Below, in pieces: positions 1-7,495 of a DNA stretch of 40,306 bases. The stretch is from Sphingobacteriaceae bacterium (GTDB lineage Bacteria > Bacteroidota > Bacteroidia > B-17B0 > Aurantibacillaceae): positions 1 through 40,306 of the forward strand of contig JAHEYC010000028.1 in the NCBI GenBank assembly GCA_023251775.1, read 5' to 3'. How positions within the stretch are numbered: the first letter of the stretch is position 1; every line of letters starts with the position of its first letter. The translations under genes were made by a program, and so were the position numbers. The notes under the pieces were generated by a model. The model saw only the letters and a program-made list of their open reading frames with translations, was not told the origin of the DNA and searched no databases.

Positions 1-37
1 TAAGAGAAACCCGTTTTATCCTTACCTTTGAAGCCCT

Positions 38-1117
38 ATGGAAATTACAGTAGATAAGGTTATCGACGCTTTGCGTTATGTAGATGATCCGGATCTTAAA
101 AAAGATCTGGTGACATTGAACATGATAAAAGATGTTGTTGTGAACGGAAAGAATATTTCGTTCACCGTAGTTTTAACTACACCTGCATGTCCTATGAAAG
201 ACATGATCCACAACGCTTGCATGAATGCCATTTTACATTACGTTGATAAAACAGCGAACGTAAAGATAAATATGACGGCCAATGTTACTTCCAAAAAAGA
301 AAAAGATGAAACAACCTTACGCGATGTAAAAAATATCATTGCTGTTGCGAGTGGAAAAGGTGGAGTTGGAAAAAGTACGGTTGCCGCAAATTTGGCTTTA
401 GGATTAGCACGACAAGGTGCCAAAGTTGGAATTGTTGATGCGGATATTTACGGACCATCGCAACACATTATGTTTGGTGTTGAAAATGATGCGCCGGGTC
501 CGGGCGAATTTAATGGCGTAAAAAAAATGAAGCCCGTAGAAAGTTACGGCGTAAAAATAAATTCTATTGGATTTATGGCAGGGCCAAATCAAGCGGTGGC
601 TTTGCGCGGACCAATGGCCTCAAAAGCATTGGCACAATTATTTTACGATACAGTTTGGGGCGAATTAGATTATTTAATTGTTGATCTTCCTCCGGGCACG
701 GGCGATATACAAATTAGTTTGTGCACACAAGTAAAATTAACCGGGGCCATTGTAGTATGTACACCGCAAAAAGTTGCTATATCGGATGCGCGAAAAGGAA
801 TTGCTTTATTTCAATTGGATGGAATAAAAGTTCCTGTTTTGGGATTGGTAGAGAACATGTCGTGGTTCACACCAGAAGAATTACCAACTAATAAATATTA
901 TATTTTTGGGAAAGATGGTGTGAAAGATCTTGCAGAAGAATTACACATTCCATTATTGGCCCAAATTCCTTTGGTGCAAAGTATACGCGAAGCGTCGGAT
1001 GATGGAAAGCCAAGCGTGATGGAAAAAAATTCGGCACAAACTTTAGGCTTTGTTGAATTAGCACAAAACGTTGCGCAACAAATTGCTATTAAGAATGCAG
1101 AGTTAGTTGAAGCATAA
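38..1117 (+). CDS. mrp: Mrp/ApbC-family Fe-S cluster carrier P-loop ATPase
   Basis: Likely a cytosolic scaffold/carrier that hands [4Fe-4S] clusters to client enzymes. Residues 1-80 form the MIP18/DUF59 domain, including the TTPACPMKDMI segment that is characteristic of it. Residues 95-350 form the Mrp/NBP35 ATPase domain with a deviant Walker A GKGGVGKST at about 107 and DADIYGPSQ downstream. The 359-residue length is normal. The C-terminal CxxC that bridges the cluster in ApbC and Nbp35 is replaced by a MSWFTPEELPTNKYYIFG stretch with no cysteine. A TACCTTTG sequence (23-30) just before the ATG resembles a Bacteroidota -7 element but lies very close to the start. The NifU-like gene follows 43 bp later, which supports a role in Fe-S maturation. 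Family assignment is secure; the client proteins are unknown. Confidence 0.95.
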   Translation: MEITVDKVIDALRYVDDPDLKKDLVTLNMIKDVVVNGKNISFTVVLTTPACPMKDMIHNACMNAILHYVDKTANVKINMTANVTSKKEKDETTLRDVKNIIAVASGKGGVGKSTVAANLALGLARQGAKVGIVDADIYGPSQHIMFGVENDAPGPGEFNGVKKMKPVESYGVKINSIGFMAGPNQAVALRGPMASKALAQLFYDTVWGELDYLIVDLPPGTGDIQISLCTQVKLTGAIVVCTPQKVAISDARKGIALFQLDGIKVPVLGLVENMSWFTPEELPTNKYYIFGKDGVKDLAEELHIPLLAQIPLVQSIREASDDGKPSVMEKNSAQTLGFVELAQNVAQQIAIKNAELVEA

Positions 1118-1141
1118 ATTATTCTAGTACAGAAGAAATCG

Positions 1142-1149
1142 TATATTTG
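1142..1149 (+). promoter_or_regulatory. Candidate -7 promoter element upstream of the NifU-like gene
   Basis: TATATTTG matches the Bacteroidota -7 consensus TAnnTTTG and sits 11 bases before the ATG at 1161. No good -33 TTTG is seen at the expected distance, so this is a tentative call. Confidence 0.35.
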
Positions 1150-1160
1150 GTAAGTAAAAA

Positions 1161-1397
1161 ATGGACGCATTACATCAAAAAGTTGAAGACGCTTTAGACA
1201 CCATTAGACCTTATTTAGAGGCCGATGGCGGTAATGTTGCTGTTGTGGAAATTACCAGCGATCAAATATTAAAATTAGAACTCACCGGCGCTTGCAAAAC
1301 TTGTAATATGAGTCACATGACCATGAAAGCAGGAATTGAAGAAACCATTAAGCGCGCTGTTCCCGAAATAAAAGAAATACAATCTATTAATCGCTAA
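1161..1397 (+). CDS. NifU C-terminal-domain Fe-S assembly protein
   Basis: A 78-residue protein consisting only of the NifU C-terminal (Nfu) domain. The core reads RPYLEADGGNVAVVEI and then CKTCNMSHMTMKAGIEETI; C45 and C48 form the CxxC that carries a cluster between two subunits. Family members act as Fe-S carriers for apo-enzymes. The neighbouring Mrp ATPase, also a cluster carrier, fits this role. No A-type or NifU N-terminal domain is fused. The start is the first ATG, 11 bases after a TATATTTG element. Assignment to the family is strong; carrier versus scaffold cannot be told from sequence. Confidence 0.93.
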   Translation: MDALHQKVEDALDTIRPYLEADGGNVAVVEITSDQILKLELTGACKTCNMSHMTMKAGIEETIKRAVPEIKEIQSINR

Positions 1398-1411
1398 GCG
1401 ATCTTATTTTT

Positions 1412-2365
1412 ATGAAGCTTACACAGAAGTTAAAAGAAAGCAAGAAAACATTATTCTCAATTGAAATTCTTCCTCCGCTAAAAGGAAAAAGTATTCAGAG
1501 CATTTACGATAGCATTGATCCTTTGATGGAATTCAAACCTGCGTTCGTTGATGTTACATATCATCGTGAAGAATATATTTACAAAAAACGTGATGGGGGT
1601 TATTTAGAAAAAGTAAGTATTCGTAAGCGTCCGGGCACTGTAGGAATTTGTGCGGCCATTATGAATAAATATGATGTGGAAGCAGTTCCTCATATTATTT
1701 GCGGTGGTTTTACAAAAGAAGAAACAGAAAATGCTTTGATCGATCTTCAATTTTTGGGCGTTGATAATGTATTAGCATTACGCGGCGATAGCATAAAAAC
1801 AGAACCTGCTTTTGTTCCTGAACCGGGCGGTCATCCTTATGCCTTAGATCTTGTAAAACAAATAAGCGCCATGAATAAAGGTTTTTATTTGGATGATGAG
1901 ATGAAAGATGCAGCGCCAACAAATTTTTGCATGGGCATTGCAGGCTATCCCGAAAAACATTTTGAAGCACCGAATTTAACCAGCGACTTGAATTATTTAA
2001 AAGCAAAAGTGGATGCGGGTGCAGAATACATTGTAACGCAAATGTTCTTTGATAATAAAAAGTATTTTGATTTTGTGGATCTTTGCAGAAAAAATGGGAT
2101 CAATGTTCCAATTATTCCGGGATTAAAGATCTTATCAAGTAAAAAGCAGATAATTGCTTTGCCAAAAATATTTCATATTGATATCCCTCAACCATTTTAC
2201 GAATCGCTTGAAAAGTGTAAAGACGATAAACAAATTTTAGAAGCCGGGATCAAATGGTGCATACAACAATCAAAAGAATTAGTGAAAGCCAATGTGCCTT
2301 GTTTGCATTTTTATACCATGGGGGCTTCGGAGGCTACAAAACAAGTAGCGAAAGAAGTTTTCTAG
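1412..2365 (+). CDS. metF: Methylenetetrahydrofolate reductase
   Basis: A 317-residue protein of the MetF family, a FAD-dependent TIM barrel that reduces 5,10-methylene-THF to 5-methyl-THF for methionine synthesis. Visible family features are the N-terminal FSIEILPPLKG (catalytic Glu region), FVDVTYHREE, the NVLALRGDS segment, and GAEYIVTQMFFDNKKYFDF in the second half. Length is normal for the bacterial short form without the eukaryotic regulatory domain. It starts 14 bp after the NifU-like gene and is probably co-transcribed with it. It is one of two folate one-carbon genes in the window, the other being fhs on the opposite strand at 17-19 kb. No S-adenosylmethionine riboswitch is visible upstream. 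Confidence 0.96.
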   Translation: MKLTQKLKESKKTLFSIEILPPLKGKSIQSIYDSIDPLMEFKPAFVDVTYHREEYIYKKRDGGYLEKVSIRKRPGTVGICAAIMNKYDVEAVPHIICGGFTKEETENALIDLQFLGVDNVLALRGDSIKTEPAFVPEPGGHPYALDLVKQISAMNKGFYLDDEMKDAAPTNFCMGIAGYPEKHFEAPNLTSDLNYLKAKVDAGAEYIVTQMFFDNKKYFDFVDLCRKNGINVPIIPGLKILSSKKQIIALPKIFHIDIPQPFYESLEKCKDDKQILEAGIKWCIQQSKELVKANVPCLHFYTMGASEATKQVAKEVF

Positions 2366-2373
2366 GTAGCTTT

Positions 2374-2472
2374 AGCCACTAATTTCACTAATTAAACCAA
2401 TCTTTAGTGCGTTACGTTTAGTGCAATACTATTTCACTAAACCATTAGAGCAAATTGGTGAAATTAGTGGCT
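2374..2472. repeat. Intergenic imperfect hairpin built from 9-base units (copy A)
   Basis: The left arm (from 2374) reads AGCCACTAATTTCACTAATT and the right arm (to 2472) is its reverse complement with one mismatch. Inside the loop is a smaller hairpin, TTTAGTG...CACTAAA. The arm is a run of 9-base units, CACTAATTT then CACTAATTA. It fills the metF-truB gap. Copies B, C and D (27161, 9061, 24177) have the same architecture. It could be a REP-like or MITE-like dispersed repeat, or an RNA hairpin within a transcription unit. Confidence 0.75.
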
Positions 2473-2484
2473 TAAAATGAAGAC

Positions 2485-3183
2485 ATGAGTTACAACTTTT
2501 ATACCGGCGAAGTTTTATTAATTGACAAACCACTTGGCTGGAGTAGTTTTCAGGCTGTAAATAAATTAAAGCACGGTATTAAAAATCATCCATCATTTAT
2601 TCATGAAGGAAATAAGATAAAACCAAAGATCGGTCATGCCGGAACATTGGATCCCTTGGCAACAGGATTATTAATTGTTTGCACAGGTAAAAAAACAAAA
2701 GAGATCGAAAGTTTCATGGGCTTAACAAAAGAGTACACGGGTACTTTTTTTATTGGCGCAACAACGCCTTGCTTTGATCTTGAAAAAGAAATTGACAAAA
2801 CATTTCCAACCGAACATATTAGCAAAGAAGTGATCTTACAAACGGCCAAAACATTTCTTGGTAAACAAGAACAAGTTCCACCTTTATTTAGCGCCGTAAT
2901 GGTAAATGGCAAACGCGCTTACGAACATGCGCGCGCAGGCGACGACATTGAACTAAAACCAAAACAAATTGAACTTTTTGAATTTGAAATAACAGATGTG
3001 CAAATGCCAATTGTTTCGTTTCGAATCGTGTGTAGTAAAGGAACCTATATTCGTAGCATTGCCCGCGACTTTGGTTTAGCTTTAAATAGTGGCGCGCATT
3101 TAACTTCGTTACGAAGAACTAAAATTGGAAAGTTTGATGTGAAGGATGCGGTTAGTCCGGAGGAGTTTGTTAAAAATTTGTAG
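2485..3183 (+). CDS. truB: tRNA pseudouridine(55) synthase
   Basis: A 232-residue TruB, which converts U55 of the tRNA T-loop to pseudouridine. The signature GHAGTLDPLATGLLIVCTG carries the catalytic Asp at about residue 56. The N-terminal LLIDKPLGWSSF and the late GTYIRSIARDFG motif are also standard for the family. The protein stops soon after the catalytic domain and shows no recognisable PUA domain, as is common in this phylum. The ATG at 2485 gives the expected N-terminus; an earlier ATG at 2478 is out of frame. A 9-base-unit hairpin separates it from metF. It is followed by an unrelated secreted-protein gene. Confidence 0.96.
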   Translation: MSYNFYTGEVLLIDKPLGWSSFQAVNKLKHGIKNHPSFIHEGNKIKPKIGHAGTLDPLATGLLIVCTGKKTKEIESFMGLTKEYTGTFFIGATTPCFDLEKEIDKTFPTEHISKEVILQTAKTFLGKQEQVPPLFSAVMVNGKRAYEHARAGDDIELKPKQIELFEFEITDVQMPIVSFRIVCSKGTYIRSIARDFGLALNSGAHLTSLRRTKIGKFDVKDAVSPEEFVKNL

Positions 3184-3205
3184 GCCCTGCTTCATTTCTT
3201 AATTT

Positions 3206-3229
3206 TCACAAAAAGTTGTATATTTAATC
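3206..3229 (+). promoter_or_regulatory. Candidate promoter of the RCC1 gene, shared with moeA
   Basis: This 24-base stretch contains AAAAAG, two variable bases, then GTATATTTAATC, and matches 4680-4703 upstream of moeA at 21 of 24 positions. TATATTTA (3219-3226) is close to the Bacteroidota -7 consensus TAnnTTTG, with a TTTC (3195-3198) 20 bases upstream as a possible -33. If it is used, transcription would begin around 3231-3233, which bears on the start codon of the following gene. Confidence 0.4.
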
Positions 3230-3243
3230 TTGTGAGAGGCTTT

Positions 3244-4620
3244 GTGAAGAAAATATTATTGATCATATTAATCCCCTTAACTCATTGCTTTAACGCGCAA
3301 TGCTGGAGGTCAATATCAACCGGAGATTCTTTTTGTATTGCCATCAAAGATGATGGGACACTTTGGACTTGGGGTTATAACAGCCTTGGTCAACTTGGAG
3401 ACGGGACATTCCAAGACAAAAACACTCCAACACAAATTGGCAATGAGAGTAACTGGCAATCCATTGATGCTGGAAATACTTTTTGTTTAGCAATTAAAAC
3501 AGACAGCACTTTGTGGGCGTGGGGTAGTAATAATTACGGTCAATTAGGTGACGGAACTAATATTAATTCCAGCTCTCCAATACAAATAGGAAGTAATAAG
3601 GAATGGAAATCAATTTCCGGAGGATGGTGTTATTCTTTAGGAATTAAAATTGATGGCACTTTGTGGGCGTGGGGATTAAATGATGCTGGCCAATTGGGGA
3701 TTGGATCAACTGTTAATGCCAACGCGCCCTTACAAGTGGGAATGTTATCCTCTTGGAAAATTATTTCTGCCGGCGGCGGTCATTCTTTAGGTTTAAAAAA
3801 TGATAGCACTTTGTGGGCGTGGGGTTACAACGGCAATAGTCAACTGGGCGATGGCACTAATGTAACTAGTCATGTTCCAATTAATATTTTAAATCCTACC
3901 CCTAACACAAAATGGAAGTCAATCTCGGCAGGTTACTCTCATTCGTTAGGCATCAGATCGGATAAAACTTTGTTTGGATGGGGAACAAATTTATCTGGAG
4001 AATTATGTGGATGGAGTGGCGGAAGCAGTTTTTTTGAACTAGACAATAATATGGTTTGGGAATCCATTTCTGCAGGAAAGTACTATTGCTTGGGGATAAA
4101 AAAAGATAGTACGTTGTGGGCGTGGGGTAGTGATAATTGTGGTCAATTAGGTTTAGGGTCTGGGGCAGGGAACATTAGTCAAATAACACAAGTCGGAATA
4201 GATAAGGACTGGAAATCAACTTCAACAGGAGTCGGCTTGTCTGTTGGAACAAAATATAATGGCACCTCTTGGGGATGGGGCTGTAATTTTTTTGGCGATG
4301 TTGGTGACGGAACTAACTTTCAACATCTGGCCCCGGCTACTACAATTTGTGCGCCAACATCTATAAGAGAAATATTTAATAATTTTAACGCCTCAATAAT
4401 TTTCCCCAATCCAAACAGAGGTTCGTTCAAAATTGAAAACACTCTTGACGACAGCGAATTGATCTTATTAAACTCGTTAGGGGAAAAAATTCACTCTCAA
4501 TATATTTCAAAAGGAGAAAATGAAATTACTATAAAAGATCTTCCGGAAGGAATTTATTTTTATTCCATTTTAGAAAATGGCAAATCAATTAGTAATGGTA
4601 AAGTAGTGCTCCAGAAATAA
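3244..4620 (+). CDS. Secreted RCC1-repeat protein with T9SS sorting domain
   Basis: The start is GTG at 3244, giving a classic signal peptide (MKKILLIILIPLTHCFNAQ). A GTG four codons earlier (3232) is in frame but falls at or before the predicted transcription start. The mature part holds seven RCC1/BNR-like blades of about 50 residues, each beginning W-[KRQE]-S-I-S-x-G and containing a TLWAWG...GQLGDGT core; together they suggest a seven-bladed beta propeller. The C-terminal ~75 residues (IIFPNPNRGSF ... GIYFYSILENGK ... KVVLQK) are a type A T9SS sorting domain, so the protein is probably exported to the cell surface or medium. Its ligand is unknown. Several blades share identical DNA, suggesting recent repeat homogenisation. 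Confidence 0.9.
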   Translation: MKKILLIILIPLTHCFNAQCWRSISTGDSFCIAIKDDGTLWTWGYNSLGQLGDGTFQDKNTPTQIGNESNWQSIDAGNTFCLAIKTDSTLWAWGSNNYGQLGDGTNINSSSPIQIGSNKEWKSISGGWCYSLGIKIDGTLWAWGLNDAGQLGIGSTVNANAPLQVGMLSSWKIISAGGGHSLGLKNDSTLWAWGYNGNSQLGDGTNVTSHVPINILNPTPNTKWKSISAGYSHSLGIRSDKTLFGWGTNLSGELCGWSGGSSFFELDNNMVWESISAGKYYCLGIKKDSTLWAWGSDNCGQLGLGSGAGNISQITQVGIDKDWKSTSTGVGLSVGTKYNGTSWGWGCNFFGDVGDGTNFQHLAPATTICAPTSIREIFNNFNASIIFPNPNRGSFKIENTLDDSELILLNSLGEKIHSQYISKGENEITIKDLPEGIYFYSILENGKSISNGKVVLQK

Positions 4621-4679
4621 AAACATTGCTTTTTAGGAGTCCGTTAAGAATTTATAGCCTTCGTTTTGCTTCTTTCTAT

Positions 4680-4703
4680 TCTCAAAAAGCCGTATATTTA
4701 ATC
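4680..4703 (+). promoter_or_regulatory. Candidate promoter of the molybdenum-cofactor operon
   Basis: This stretch has AAAAAG, CC, then GTATATTTAATC. TATATTTA (4693-4700) resembles TAnnTTTG, and a TTTG (4665-4668) lies 24 bases upstream, slightly far for a -33 element. It is the best promoter-like sequence ahead of moeA (ATG 4741), leaving a leader of roughly 35 bases. Confidence 0.4.
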
Positions 4704-4740
4704 CCTAGCCTTTTTACCAAAGTCGACTTAATTTTGAAAC

Positions 4741-5919
4741 ATGATCTCCGTTACAGAAGCAAAACAATTAGTGAACGATCATTGTAAAAAACTTGAGACT
4801 ATTCAAGTTGATCTATACAATGCAACGGGACTTGTTTTGGCCGAAGATATTTATTCACAAACAGATTCTCCTCCTTTTGATCAATCTGCCATGGATGGTT
4901 ATGCTTATAAATTTTCGGGGGCGAACACAACTAAAAGTTTACAAATATTACACGAAATTGCTGCGGGCGATGCGCCCAAAAATATTTCAACTATTAACTC
5001 AGCTGTGCGCATTTTTACCGGAGCACAAGTTCCAAATGAATTTGATACGGTGGTGATGCAGGAAAAAGTAGAAGTGATAGGCGATCAATTATTAATAAAA
5101 GATCCTGATCAAAAAAAAGGAATGAACATCCGCTTAAAAGGTTCACAAATTAAAAAAGGTGCGCTTGCTTTAAAAAACGGAACAAAAATTAGTCCGGGCG
5201 CTGCGGGATATTTAGCAAGCATTGGTATTGCTTCTGTAAAAGTAATTTCTCGCGCACGTGTTTCAATTATCAGCACGGGCAATGAATTAATTTCTCCCGG
5301 AAAAGATCTTCAGCCCGGAAAAGTTTATGAATGCAATACGTATAGTTTGAATGCAGCCTTAAATGAATTCGAAATTAAACCGCAAGCCATTCACAAAGTT
5401 GTAGATAAACAAATTGCAATAGAAGAAGCAGTAAATAACAGTTTAAAAAGTAGTGACATTATTATTTTGTCGGGCGGTGTTTCGGTAGGCGATCACGATC
5501 ATGTGGCAAAAGCTCTTGAGGCTTGTGGCGTAAAATGTATTTTTCATAAAGTAAAACAAAAACCGGGTAAACCATTATATTTTGGAATTAAAGGAAATAC
5601 GCCGGTGTTTGGATTGCCCGGAAATCCTGCGGCTCTCTTAACTTGTTTTTATGAATACATTGCGCCGGCGATCTTAAAAATAATGGGACATTCCAATACG
5701 ATCGATCCGAAATTATCGCTTTCAGAACCTTTTACAAAAAAACCGGGACTCACACATTTTCTAAAGGGAAAAGTGAATGGTAATTCCGTTACTATTTTAA
5801 ATGCACAAGAATCGTATATCATGAGTTCATTTGCTTTAGCAGATTGCATTGTGCAATTAGATGAATCGAGATCCACTTTTGAAAAAGGAGAATTGGTGGA
5901 AGTACAACTCCTAAAATAA
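4741..5919 (+). CDS. moeA: Molybdopterin molybdenumtransferase
   Basis: A 392-residue MoeA, which inserts molybdate into adenylylated molybdopterin to form Mo-molybdopterin. Family marks are PPFDQSAMDGYA near residue 45, IFTGAQVPNEFDTVVMQE near 97, RARVSIISTGNEL near 175, the SGGVSVGDHDHV segment near 240 and the late KPGKPLYFG...VFGLPGNPAA motif. All four usual domains appear present. It is the first gene of the plus-strand Moco operon, with only 12 bp before the TSUP permease gene. Its client in the window is most likely the formate dehydrogenase encoded on the other strand. Confidence 0.96.
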   Translation: MISVTEAKQLVNDHCKKLETIQVDLYNATGLVLAEDIYSQTDSPPFDQSAMDGYAYKFSGANTTKSLQILHEIAAGDAPKNISTINSAVRIFTGAQVPNEFDTVVMQEKVEVIGDQLLIKDPDQKKGMNIRLKGSQIKKGALALKNGTKISPGAAGYLASIGIASVKVISRARVSIISTGNELISPGKDLQPGKVYECNTYSLNAALNEFEIKPQAIHKVVDKQIAIEEAVNNSLKSSDIIILSGGVSVGDHDHVAKALEACGVKCIFHKVKQKPGKPLYFGIKGNTPVFGLPGNPAALLTCFYEYIAPAILKIMGHSNTIDPKLSLSEPFTKKPGLTHFLKGKVNGNSVTILNAQESYIMSSFALADCIVQLDESRSTFEKGELVEVQLLK

Positions 5920-5931
5920 TTTCATCTTTAA

Positions 5932-6666
5932 ATGAAAGAATACATTCTCATATTTTATAGTCTATTATTTGTTGTTGCGTTTTTATATGCCAGTGTTGGT
6001 CATGGCGGCGCCAGCGGTTATCTTGCGCTCATGGCAATATTTACATTTAGTCCCGAAACAATGAAAAGCTCAGCGCTTATTTTAAATATCATTGTTTCGC
6101 TTATTGCATTCATACAGTATTACCAAGCAGGGCATTTTAAATTAAAATTGTTTTGGCCATTTGCCATCACTTCTATTCCTGCCGCATTTTTAGGCGGACT
6201 GATAACTATTGACACAGATCTGTATAAAAAAATATTAGCGGGCCTATTAGTTATTGCCGCCATTCGATTGTTGTTCTTTGATAAATTCGAAGAGGCGAAA
6301 GAAGAAAAACAAAATATATATATTTCCTTGGCAATTGGTTTGATCGTTGGATTATTTTCGGGAATGATAGGCATAGGCGGTGGAATTATTTTAAGTCCGC
6401 TTATTTTATTTTTACATTGGGCCAATATGAAACAAACAGCTGCAGTTTCCGCCTTATTTATTTTTGTGAATTCAGTAGCAGGACTGGGCGGTATTTTTGT
6501 AAAGGGATCTTCCTTCGCTTCTGAAATTTACATTCTTGTTGGTATTGCAGTAGTTGGAGGCTTAGTTGGCGCATATATGGGCGCTAAAAAATTTGAAAGT
6601 AAATTGCTAAAACCTTTATTGGCTTGCGTGCTTGTTATTGCATCCGTAAAATTGATCATTACGTAA
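5932..6666 (+). CDS. TSUP (TauE/SafE) family membrane permease
   Basis: A 244-residue integral membrane protein with about eight hydrophobic segments. It contains the two related halves typical of TauE/SafE proteins, seen at ASVGHGGASGYLALMAIF (N-terminal half) and SGMIGIGGGIILSPLI (C-terminal half). Characterised TSUP members move sulfur-containing anions such as sulfite or sulfoacetate. Here the gene sits between moeA and mobA, 12 bp and 3 bp from them, so it is almost certainly co-expressed with Moco synthesis. No modABC molybdate transporter is present in the window. Transport of molybdate, a sulfur anion or formate is inference only; the family assignment itself is firm. Confidence 0.9.
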   Translation: MKEYILIFYSLLFVVAFLYASVGHGGASGYLALMAIFTFSPETMKSSALILNIIVSLIAFIQYYQAGHFKLKLFWPFAITSIPAAFLGGLITIDTDLYKKILAGLLVIAAIRLLFFDKFEEAKEEKQNIYISLAIGLIVGLFSGMIGIGGGIILSPLILFLHWANMKQTAAVSALFIFVNSVAGLGGIFVKGSSFASEIYILVGIAVVGGLVGAYMGAKKFESKLLKPLLACVLVIASVKLIIT

Positions 6667-6669
6667 AAA

Positions 6670-7266
6670 ATGAGTGAGCTATCAAAACATATGAATTGTT
6701 ATATTTTAGCTGGTGGACAAAGTTCGCGCATGGGAATTGACAAAGGTTTAATTCAGCTGAATGGTAAAGCAATTGTGCAACATGTGATCGATAAACTCAA
6801 ACCGCTTTTCAAAAACGTGATCATAGTTTCAAATAATAAGGAGTATTCTAAATTCGGGCTTGAAACAATTTCGGATATTATAAAAGATTCGGGTCCAGCA
6901 GGTGGAATATATACTGCATTAACTCATAGCAATACAGGGAATAATTTTATTGTAAGTTGCGACATGCCCTTTATTACTTTGGAAGCAGTGAAGTTTGTTA
7001 TTTCCGAATCCGCTTCTTATCAAATAACAGTTCCCATTCATCACCAAAAATATGAGCCATTATTTGCCCAATATTCTACATCATGCAAGGATAAATGGAA
7101 GCAAGAAATAGATAAAGGGGTATTTAAACTTCAAAATATTATGACTAAATTTAATGTCCTGGAGTTAAATGTGGAAGGGAATCCTCTTTTTAATGATGTG
7201 TTCACTAATATCAATACAAAAGAAGATCTTGAAAAAGCGGTTAAAAAATTAAGCCATGGCAATTAA
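6670..7266 (+). CDS. mobA: Molybdenum cofactor guanylyltransferase
   Basis: A 198-residue MobA-type nucleotidyltransferase that attaches GMP to Mo-molybdopterin to give the MGD (then bis-MGD) cofactor used by DMSO-reductase-family enzymes such as formate dehydrogenase. The N-terminal signature CYILAGGQSSRMGIDKG is the GTP-binding loop, and VSCDMPF carries the metal-binding Asp. The first ATG is used; a second ATG at codon 8 would also leave the signature intact. The gene overlaps the moaD start by 11 bases, a sign of translational coupling. The presence of mobA fits the bis-MGD-dependent FdhA downstream. Confidence 0.94.
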   Translation: MSELSKHMNCYILAGGQSSRMGIDKGLIQLNGKAIVQHVIDKLKPLFKNVIIVSNNKEYSKFGLETISDIIKDSGPAGGIYTALTHSNTGNNFIVSCDMPFITLEAVKFVISESASYQITVPIHHQKYEPLFAQYSTSCKDKWKQEIDKGVFKLQNIMTKFNVLELNVEGNPLFNDVFTNINTKEDLEKAVKKLSHGN

Positions 7267-7489
7267 GGTATTGGCATTTGGACAGATCAGCGATATTATT
7301 TCTAAAACAGAAATGGAGTTTTCCTCAATTGCTAATACTGAGCAATTAACAAGTGAACTCAGCAAGCAATTTCCTAAATTAGCACAGGTTAAATACGCAA
7401 TAGCAGTAAATAAAAAAATTATTACTCAAAAAACAGTTTTAAACGATAAAGATATAGTGGCTTTATTGCCCGCATTTTCGGGAGGATAA
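7256..7489 (+). CDS. moaD: Molybdopterin synthase sulfur-carrier subunit
   Basis: A 77-residue ubiquitin-like protein ending in ...LLPAFSGG. The C-terminal Gly-Gly is adenylated by MoeB and converted to a thiocarboxylate, which supplies the dithiolene sulfurs of molybdopterin. The conserved KDIVALLPAFSGG tail and size are typical. It overlaps mobA by 11 bases and precedes moeB by 6 bases. Its partner MoaE is encoded two genes downstream. Confidence 0.93.
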   Translation: MAIKVLAFGQISDIISKTEMEFSSIANTEQLTSELSKQFPKLAQVKYAIAVNKKIITQKTVLNDKDIVALLPAFSGG

Positions 7490-7495
7490 AAATAA

